Positions 47,075-53,684 of a DNA stretch of 53,684 nt are shown one piece after another. A program made the translations under genes and the position numbers. How positions within the stretch are numbered: the stretch's first letter is position 1; every line of letters starts with the position of its first letter. The notes under the pieces were generated by a model. That model saw only the letters and a list, made by a program, of their open reading frames with translations, was not told where the DNA came from and did no database searches. The DNA is from Facklamia miroungae (lineage in GTDB: Bacteria; Bacillota; Bacilli; Lactobacillales; Aerococcaceae): assembly GCF_012396555.1 (NCBI RefSeq), contig NZ_JAAXPS010000010.1:1-53684 (forward strand), read 5' to 3'.

Positions 47075-47635
47075 ATGAAAAAATTAATCTTAATTGTTAC
47101 TGGGTTTAGTATTTTATTTATTAACACTTCGAAAATAGTTTACGCCCAAAACAATGATATTTCAGATTTAAATGGTATATACAATGAAGTTAGTATTAAA
47201 GATAAAAGATCAAAAATTTATGAAGTTGACGAGTCCATCAAAACTATTGAGGATTTTTATATATTACCTGTTGAAGGACAGCGTGCAATTCTATATGAAT
47301 CAATAAACAAAATTACGCAACATTATTATTATGGAGAACATGAAGATCTAGGTCTAGATACCTTACAAGTTGAGAGTGACGGAACTATATTTTTAGCCGA
47401 AGAACAATATAAATCAAAAGATAGACATGAGTATATTAAAGTTAAAGAATTTAAGATTAAATACAACTTAGGAGAAAAAATTTTTGAGCTTTCTAATAAA
47501 AGACCTGAACTAAATGATTACGGCATATTTTTTTTAGTTGTTCATGAAGATTTATTATTCACCGTTAACCTTATAGAACTTGAAGATGGAGAAGGTTTAA
47601 TAACGTTTTCTAACAACTATTTTAAAAATAACTAA
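47075..47635 (+). CDS. Small secreted protein of unknown function
   Basis: The 186-residue precursor begins with a signal peptide (KKLILIVTGFSILFINTSKIVYAQ, about 2-25, cleavage near VYA-QN), without a lipobox cysteine or an LPXTG motif, so it is probably released. The mature part is acidic, with strand-like segments (YYYGEHEDLGLDTLQVESD; YGIFFLVVHEDLLFTVNLI). I do not recognise a family. AGAGGTGCAAT precedes the ATG. It is the last intact gene of the element. Confidence 0.65.
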   Translation: MKKLILIVTGFSILFINTSKIVYAQNNDISDLNGIYNEVSIKDKRSKIYEVDESIKTIEDFYILPVEGQRAILYESINKITQHYYYGEHEDLGLDTLQVESDGTIFLAEEQYKSKDRHEYIKVKEFKIKYNLGEKIFELSNKRPELNDYGIFFLVVHEDLLFTVNLIELEDGEGLITFSNNYFKNN

Positions 47636-48173
<538 letters not shown>

Positions 48174-48197
48174 AATAGTGCATTAAATAATTCAAAT

Positions 48198-48232
48198 ATG
48201 CTCTCTCTATGACTGATAGGGAGAGCATTTTT
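48198..48232 (+). terminator. Original eno operon terminator, now beyond the element
   Basis: ATGCTCTCTCTAT and ATAGGGAGAGCAT form a 13-bp stem (one G-U pair) around GACTG, with five Ts. Confidence 0.88.
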
Positions 48233-48274
48233 GAATTTGAAAGCAAAATATTCTATAAAATTAAATAAATGGTT

Positions 48275-48291
48275 TATACTTGATTAGTCAA
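48275..48291 (+). promoter_or_regulatory. Candidate promoter and operator of the marR-nitroreductase pair
   Basis: TATACT (48275-48280) is a likely -10 box. TTGATTAGTCAA (48280-48291), a palindrome of the type bound by MarR proteins, overlaps its end. A -35 box is not clear. Confidence 0.45.
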
Positions 48292-48325
48292 CAATTGATA
48301 GAACAATTATCGGAAGGAGGCTTCA

Positions 48326-48733
48326 ATGAACTTAAGAGAAGTGAGCAAGTTGTTTTACCAATTAAAATTGGCAAATCAAGAAATGATCACTAAGTTTGAA
48401 GATGAAACATGTTTTAGTATCACGCGATATGAATTAATGATGGTTTTAAAAGTAAAAGGCCCCTGTTCTCAAACCACTTTACAAAAAGAACTGAAAATTG
48501 ACAGGGCAGCGATAACGCGACACCTACAAATTTTAGAAGCAAACCACTTTGTTATTCGTGAGAGAAACAAAGAAAATAACCGACAAGTTTTTGTTCAAAT
48601 TACTAATGAGGCATTGGAAGCGTTGAAACGTTGTGAAGAGAAACATTATCAAGCAAATAAAAGATTTGAGCTAGCTTTAAGCGAAAGCGAAGCTCGAACA
48701 TTATTGGAATTATTAAGTAAATTAGTCAACTAG
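48326..48733 (+). CDS. MarR-family transcriptional regulator
   Basis: The 135-residue winged-helix protein has the MarR layout: a dimerisation helix, FSITRYELMMVLKVKGPCSQTTLQKEL, recognition helix DRAAITRHLQILEANHFV, a wing with RERNKENNRQVFVQIT and a C-terminal dimerisation helix. AAGGAGGCTTC precedes the ATG. It is 14 bases upstream of a nitroreductase gene, a common pairing in which the regulator represses both until an electrophile or quinone is met. Confidence 0.9.
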   Translation: MNLREVSKLFYQLKLANQEMITKFEDETCFSITRYELMMVLKVKGPCSQTTLQKELKIDRAAITRHLQILEANHFVIRERNKENNRQVFVQITNEALEALKRCEEKHYQANKRFELALSESEARTLLELLSKLVN

Positions 48734-48747
48734 AAGAGGAGAAAGAT

Positions 48748-49386
48748 ATGTCAAAAGAGGTAGTGAATAATAATTTTTCGGAAATTACTTTTGGAAGAAA
48801 ATCGATTCGCGATTATAATCAGACCTTTAAAATTAGTCATGAAGAGATGTTGGAAATGATCCAAGAAGCTACCACAGCTCCTTCGTCAGTCAATATGCAA
48901 CCTTGGCGATTTGTGGTCGTTGAAAGTGAGGAGCAAAAGGCCAAATTAAAACCCCTAATCCGTTTTAATACTAATCAAAACGACACCTCATCGGCTATGA
49001 TATTAATTTTTGGTGATATGAAGTGTTATGAATTAGGTGAAGAAATATACAATCAAGCTGTTAGAGAAGGTAAAATGCCTGCTGAAACAAAAGATCAGCA
49101 ATTAGAACTTATAATACCTTACTATAAGAGTTTTACAAAACAAAAAATGAATGATGTAGTAAAGATTGATTCAAGTTTAGCAGCTATGCAATTGATGTTA
49201 GTGGCTCGTTCACATGGCTATGACACAAATCCAATTGGTGGTTTTGAAGATGATCTGTTAGCGGAAACGTTCGGTTTAGATAAAGAACGCTATGTACCTG
49301 TATTAATCTTATCAATTGGAAAAGCAAAAGAAGTGGGTCATCAATCGGTCCGTTTAGCAGCTGAAAAAATCACAGATTTTAAATAG
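48748..49386 (+). CDS. Nitroreductase-family FMN oxidoreductase
   Basis: The 212-residue protein has the FMN-binding RKSIRDYNQTFKISHEEM (about 17-34), TTAPSSVNMQPWRFVVVES and the C-terminal IGGFEDDLLAETFGL and VPVLILSIGK. Family members reduce nitro compounds or quinones with NAD(P)H. The MarR-type neighbour suggests a stress-response role. AAGAGGAGAAAG precedes the ATG. Confidence 0.92.
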   Translation: MSKEVVNNNFSEITFGRKSIRDYNQTFKISHEEMLEMIQEATTAPSSVNMQPWRFVVVESEEQKAKLKPLIRFNTNQNDTSSAMILIFGDMKCYELGEEIYNQAVREGKMPAETKDQQLELIIPYYKSFTKQKMNDVVKIDSSLAAMQLMLVARSHGYDTNPIGGFEDDLLAETFGLDKERYVPVLILSIGKAKEVGHQSVRLAAEKITDFK

Positions 49387-49418
49387 AAAACAATTAAAAA
49401 AGACTTTATTTACGAGTG

Positions 49419-49477
49419 CAACCTCTCCCTATATTAGCCACTTCAAAGTGGGCAACTATAGGGGGAGGTTGAAGTTT
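49419..49477 (+). terminator. Terminator after the nitroreductase
   Basis: CAACCTC-TCCCTAT pairs with ATAGGGGGAGGTTG, and the loop contains a second stem (GCCACTT / AAGTGGGC). TTTT follows a few bases later. Confidence 0.7.
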
Positions 49478-49903
49478 TATAATCTAAAACCTATAGTCAT
49501 AGTTTGAAAAAAAGGATCAAAAAAAAGCCGTCAACAATAGGCACTTATCGAATGAGATAAAAGGAAGGTTAAAGTAACATCACTGAAAAATTTAAATATT
49601 CTAGATAAAAATGTCTTATATGAAACTAATAAATATTGAAAAATATCTCAATGACTATGTAAATTATGGCTTATAGACAAATTGCTATCTTAGAGACCCT
49701 CAAAAATGATTCTTTTAAAAAAGGCTTTTAATAGTTGCTGTACAAACATTCATATTATATCTGATATTCTATCAAAAAATAAATAAATAATTATACAGTA
49801 ATTGTTTGACTAAATCAAGAGGATATAATAGCATATTATTATAGTATTGGCGCTATACTGAAAAAGATGTCGCAATATTAAAAAAAGAAGCAGGAGTGAT
49901 ATT
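49478..49903. promoter_or_regulatory. Upstream region of the adhesin gene
   Basis: About 425 bases without an open frame. TTGTTT (49802-49807) and TATAAT (49824-49829) with a 16-base spacer give a likely promoter about 75 bases before the start codon. CAGGAGTGAT (about 49891-49900) is the ribosome-binding site. Nothing else is clear. Confidence 0.5.
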
Positions 49904-52900
49904 GTGGTTGGGAAAAATAATGAATTTTTAAAACAGAGGAAGCTATCTAATAAGGACAACAAGTATTCAATTAGAAAGTTTGCGTTTGGGTCCTGTTCTG
50001 TTTTGATTTCATCTTTTTTTATTTTTGCAGGTGGTAGTCAAATTAGTGTCTCTGCCCAAAATATTTCAGAAGAAGTTTCATCAAAAGTGCCGACGGATGA
50101 AGCAGCAGAAAACCAGTTGACCGAGGAAAATAATTTAAATGAAGCAGCATCTTTTGATTTAGTAAATGAATCAGAAGATAAAATAATTAACGAAGAGATA
50201 ATGACTTCACAAGAAGTGACTACATCAGAAGAAACCAGTACATCAGAAGATGATGTCTCATTAGAAGAGTTACCAGCTGATACATTATCCTCAGAAATAG
50301 CTGCTGAAAAAGCAGCGATAGAAGCTGCTTTGGCCGCAAAAGAAGCAGAAATAGCCGTTGAAAAAATTTCAAAAGCGACAAGTGCTATGGAAGCCGAAAA
50401 AGCAGCGGGCGAAGCTATCTCTGCCTTTAATAGGGCTCAGGCAGCAGCAGAAACAGCTAAAGAAGCAGCAAATAAAGCTGGAACAACAAAGGCTTTAGCA
50501 TCAGCTCAAGCTGCGCAAGCTTCAGCGACTGAAGCTGAAACCTTGGCAAATAAAGCTATGTCTTTAGCAGATTCGATAAAAGAAGACAGCCTAGTAAGTT
50601 CAGCAACAGAAAAAACGGGATCAGAAGAGGGAATTGCAACTAATCAAGAAGATGTACCAGTAGTAACTGAAAGTAAAGCTTTGAATTCAGAGGAAGCTTT
50701 AAGCAATACCTCTCAAGATGAAACAACGCCTACTCCAGAAACGTTTGCTGCACGAGCAAATATTCTGCCAGCAGATCAGAATGTAATCGGTATTGAAAAC
50801 AAAATGCAAAATGGAGAATATGATCTCAAGTACTTAAAACATCATTTAAGTGGCAGAACGTATGTCGATAATGCAGGAAATACAGGAATATATAATGGCG
50901 ATAAAGAACTCATTAAATCTCAAAATAACCATCAGGTTAATGATAAAAATTTGATTAATAATCAAGATTATTTAGTGGGGAACGTACCTTTATATATTCA
51001 ATGGATGGATAGAGATGGTACTTTGTCGCCGATTTATACATTCAAATCAAATGATAATGGTTACTTTGCAGTAAATCCAGGGGTATTCACAGTTGAAAAT
51101 CCTGACGGAACGAAAACAAATCACGAATTTCTGGGTAAACAGTTGGAATCTGTATTATATTCTGCTTTTAAATACCGTATTTGGGCGGACCAAAATTGGT
51201 TAAATACTAATAAATATGACAATGTGCAGACAAGTAATGGTAACCCTGGCCAATGGGGAGGCTATAGTCAAGGAATTAATGGTATATGGACACCCATTTT
51301 GCAAGACGTTGCAACCATGCAAATTCAAGATGTAGCGGTAGTCTTACAACCTAAAGATCAATTAACGCAACATAATAAAAATAAAGTTGTTGAAACAGAA
51401 AAATTAACTACTGATATCGATCATTCGAATTATGCAAATGATAAAACAATTGTTGGAAATGTTTATTGGGAAGCTGGTTATGTACCTGGAATTACCTCAC
51501 AATATCCAGCTTATGAAGAAAAAACCGGTGATAAATTTGCTGAAGATATGACCGTCTATCTGACTATTCAAGATGTTTTGAATCCTAATAATAAGGTTAC
51601 CTATAAAACAAAAACCAATCAATATGGCGATTTCAAGTTTGACATAGCTAATGTCCGAGAGATGCTAGGAATTAAGCAAAGAAAGAATGCTTCTCTATGG
51701 CATCAAGTTGTTATGAATATGTCAGTAGCTGATCCTCAAGGGAATAAGTTTGGTAAAGAAGTTTCAGTCTTCTCCAATTCAACTTTAGATGGTCAATTTT
51801 ACAATGGGAAAAATCTTAAATATGATACAGGAGGACTTGATGCGCCAAGCTACATTCTCGTATCGAGATATGATTCTGAATTCAGAGATTTCGCTACTTC
51901 AAGTAAACCTACAACAGCCTTATTATATTCTCAAACGAATTCTTCAGGAAGAGATGAATTTAAAGGAGCTGGCTTCCAATTTGTATTAAGAAACACTATC
52001 CCATCACTTGATATCACTAATTATGATTCAACTGATAATTATGCAGCACCTGGTAATAAAGCTAATGCGAAAGTTACTGGAGCAGTACCGGACGTCGAAT
52101 ACATTGTTCGTTGGTATGAAGTTCCTGAAGATTCATCAAAAGCTCCAAAATTAGTTCTTGAAGGAACCCCTTTTACTGTTGGAGCTAATGGAGTTTTTCC
52201 AGATCAAGCATTTGATGTACCTGCTAATTTACCACGAGAAACAATGTATATTGCTCAATTAGAAACGGTAAATACGGGAAACGTGATAGCCATTGATAAT
52301 TTCTACGCGAGGTTAAAAAATGAAGCAGATACATTTGCTCCCGTTGCAACTGTTGAGAATATCAAAGTAGGAGAGACAGTTAACTTAATCGACAATGTGA
52401 CTGTTCCTAACTATAATGGAAAACCAACATTTGAGGATATTACTTCTGCCGGTTCGATAGATAATACAAAACCTGGTGAATATACGGGTACGGTCAAAGT
52501 AACCTACCAAGACGGAAGTTCTGAAACTATTCAAGTACCTGTAGTGGTAACCGCTGCAGACGTTCCTCATGATTCAATTTATGAACCAAATGTAACTCCG
52601 GAGATAATTAAAGTAGGAGATACGATTGATTTAGCAGATAACGTAACTGTTCCAAACTATGTGCAGGATCCAAAACATAACGGTGTCCCTAAATTTGAGG
52701 ATGTGACATCGGCTGGAGCGATTGATAATACAAAACCTGGAGAATATACAGGTAAAGTTAAAGTGACTTATCCAGATGAATCATTTGAGATTGTTGATGT
52801 ACCAGTTACAGTAGTCGATAAGAAATCAGATGTATATGATCCAGCGGTGACACCGGAAGTTATAGAAATTGGAGAAACCCCTAATATAATAGATAATGTT

Positions 52901-53684
52901 ATTATACCCACATATATTCAAGATCCCAAATATCCAGGTGTCCCTCTTTTTGAGGATGTGACTTCGCCTGGAGCGATTGATAATACAACTCCTGGAGAAT
53001 ATACGGGTAAAGTTAAAGTGACTTATCCAGATGGGACATCTGAAATTGTTTTTGTGCCAGTTACTGTAAAAGCACCGGAAGCTTCTCAAGCAGATGTTTT
53101 TGTTCCACAAATTACTCCTGAGATTATTGGTATAGGAGGGACACCAGACTTACTAGATAATATTAGCATTCCTGATTATGTAGTGAATCCAAAATACCCT
53201 GGAGATATAATTTTTGAGGATATTACTCCTGCCGGCACAATTGATAATACAAAACCTGGCAAATACACAGGTCTTGTAAGAATCACTTATCCAGATGGTT
53301 CAATTGAAACCGTTCAAGTTCCTGTGACAGTAACTGAGCCAGAGATTCCTCAAACAGATGATTACACCCCAGCGGTAACGCCAGAGGTGATTGAAGCTGG
53401 TGGCACCATCGATTTAACAGACAACGTGACGATTCCAGGTTATGTAGTGGATCCAAAACATCCAGGCGCCCCAATCCTTAAGGACATTACGCCAGAAGGA
53501 ACGATCGATCTAAACAAACCCGGTAAGTACACAGGCATTATAGAAGTGACTTATCCGGATGGTTCAACTGAAATTGTTCAAGTGCCTGTAACTGTGACAA
53601 CACCAGAAACGCCACAAAAGGATGATTACACCCCAGCGGTAACGCCAGAGGTGATTGAAGCCGGTGGCACCATCGATTTAACAG
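49904..53684 (+). CDS. Large YSIRK-signal surface adhesin with Rib repeats (3' end outside window)
   Basis: The frame from the GTG at 49904 stays open to the window end (1260 codons). The long signal peptide has the YSIRK motif (YSIRKFAFGSCSVLI, from residue 21) and ends near VSA-QN. A Glu/Ser/Thr-rich part and an Ala-rich coiled-coil stretch (about 120-220; AAEKAAIEAALAAKEAEIA) follow. A globular region of about 500 residues (about 285-800) is probably the ligand-binding part, and from about residue 805 come Rib/alpha-like repeats. YSIRK signals direct secretion to the division septum, and an LPXTG anchor should lie beyond the window. Family members act in adhesion and immune evasion; the ligand is unknown. 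Confidence 0.88.
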   Translation, partial: MVGKNNEFLKQRKLSNKDNKYSIRKFAFGSCSVLISSFFIFAGGSQISVSAQNISEEVSSKVPTDEAAENQLTEENNLNEAASFDLVNESEDKIINEEIMTSQEVTTSEETSTSEDDVSLEELPADTLSSEIAAEKAAIEAALAAKEAEIAVEKISKATSAMEAEKAAGEAISAFNRAQAAAETAKEAANKAGTTKALASAQAAQASATEAETLANKAMSLADSIKEDSLVSSATEKTGSEEGIATNQEDVPVVTESKALNSEEALSNTSQDETTPTPETFAARANILPADQNVIGIENKMQNGEYDLKYLKHHLSGRTYVDNAGNTGIYNGDKELIKSQNNHQVNDKNLINNQDYLVGNVPLYIQWMDRDGTLSPIYTFKSNDNGYFAVNPGVFTVENPDGTKTNHEFLGKQLESVLYSAFKYRIWADQNWLNTNKYDNVQTSNGNPGQWGGYSQGINGIWTPILQDVATMQIQDVAVVLQPKDQLTQHNKNKVVETEKLTTDIDHSNYANDKTIVGNVYWEAGYVPGITSQYPAYEEKTGDKFAEDMTVYLTIQDVLNPNNKVTYKTKTNQYGDFKFDIANVREMLGIKQRKNASLWHQVVMNMSVADPQGNKFGKEVSVFSNSTLDGQFYNGKNLKYDTGGLDAPSYILVSRYDSEFRDFATSSKPTTALLYSQTNSSGRDEFKGAGFQFVLRNTIPSLDITNYDSTDNYAAPGNKANAKVTGAVPDVEYIVRWYEVPEDSSKAPKLVLEGTPFTVGANGVFPDQAFDVPANLPRETMYIAQLETVNTGNVIAIDNFYARLKNEADTFAPVATVENIKVGETVNLIDNVTVPNYNGKPTFEDITSAGSIDNTKPGEYTGTVKVTYQDGSSETIQVPVVVTAADVPHDSIYEPNVTPEIIKVGDTIDLADNVTVPNYVQDPKHNGVPKFEDVTSAGAIDNTKPGEYTGKVKVTYPDESFEIVDVPVTVVDKKSDVYDPAVTPEVIEIGETPNIIDNVIIPTYIQDPKYPGVPLFEDVTSPGAIDNTTPGEYTGKVKVTYPDGTSEIVFVPVTVKAPEASQADVFVPQITPEIIGIGGTPDLLDNISIPDYVVNPKYPGDIIFEDITPAGTIDNTKPGKYTGLVRITYPDGSIETVQVPVTVTEPEIPQTDDYTPAVTPEVIEAGGTIDLTDNVTIPGYVVDPKHPGAPILKDITPEGTIDLNKPGKYTGIIEVTYPDGSTEIVQVPVTVTTPETPQKDDYTPAVTPEVIEAGGTIDLT
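52328..53684 (+). repeat. Rib-domain tandem repeats
   Basis: At least five complete and one partial Rib unit of about 80-88 residues start near 52328, 52570, 52829, 53093, 53357 and 53621. Each has the pattern TPE(V/I)I-x-x-G-x-T-x-(D/N)-x-x-DN, then a FEDVT-like strand, then AIDNTKPGEYTGKVKVTYPD and V-x-VPVTV. Early units differ; the last two begin with 64 bases that are identical except one (53357-53420 and 53621-53684), a sign of recent duplication. Confidence 0.88.

Noticed and set aside
53283-53474. Minus-strand frames under the Rib repeats
   Set aside because: They are complements of conserved repeat units and carry no start signals.

Overview
The window looks like chromosomal DNA of a low-GC Gram-positive coccus of the order Lactobacillales. 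Supporting this are the uniformly AT-rich sequence, the spxH/relQ/nadK, yqeGH-yhbY-nadD-yqeK-rsfS-yqeM-tmcAL and cggR-gap-pgk-tpi-gpmI-eno gene orders, an LPKTG-anchored protein, and a YSIRK-signal adhesin with Rib-type repeats. The family cannot be fixed by eye; something near Aerococcaceae or Carnobacteriaceae is a guess.

Layout. 1-4.9 kb: the Spx adaptor homologue spxH (minus strand), divergent from relQ-nadK-rluD-like-mgtE. 5.1-13.5 kb: M42 aminopeptidase, a DivIVA-like coiled-coil protein, release factor 3, the general PTS proteins HPr and EI, a family-4 glycosyltransferase with a hydroxyacid-dehydrogenase-like gene, and ykuJ. 13.7-20.3 kb: a tight housekeeping cluster for ribosome maturation, NAD synthesis and tRNA modification, ending in DUF177 and ribosomal protein L32. 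20.3-21.1 kb: a decayed gene. 21.4-23.9 kb: a BspA-like, LPXTG-anchored surface protein behind a strong promoter and a probable metalloregulator operator. 24.2-27.9 kb: a response regulator, a BcrAB-like ABC transporter and a histidine kinase. 28-29.6 kb: clpP with a CtsR box, then sdpR-sdpI. 29.7-36.9 kb: the complete lower-glycolysis operon.

The main feature is an integrated element of about 11.3 kb in the 3' end of the enolase gene. The last 254 bp of eno are present twice (36655-36908 and 47920-48173) with eight differences, all synonymous. A tyrosine recombinase gene starts 147 bp after the left copy, and the original eno terminator now lies after the right copy. The element probably brought its own eno 3' end, so that the enolase protein is unchanged by integration. 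Inside are a strongly promoted winged-helix-like protein (possible replication initiator), broken and rearranged remnants of a DpnII-type pair of DNA-adenine methyltransferases, an unknown membrane protein, an intact two-gene Gabija-like defence pair (OLD-family nuclease plus a short UvrD-like helicase), a decayed serine-resolvase tail and a small secreted protein. Cargo is more AT-rich than the flanks and several stretches hold only gene debris.

After the element the host chromosome resumes with a MarR regulator and a nitroreductase. A large YSIRK/Rib-repeat surface adhesin then runs off the end of the window.

All functional calls come from reading motifs, gene order and lengths; no database search was run.
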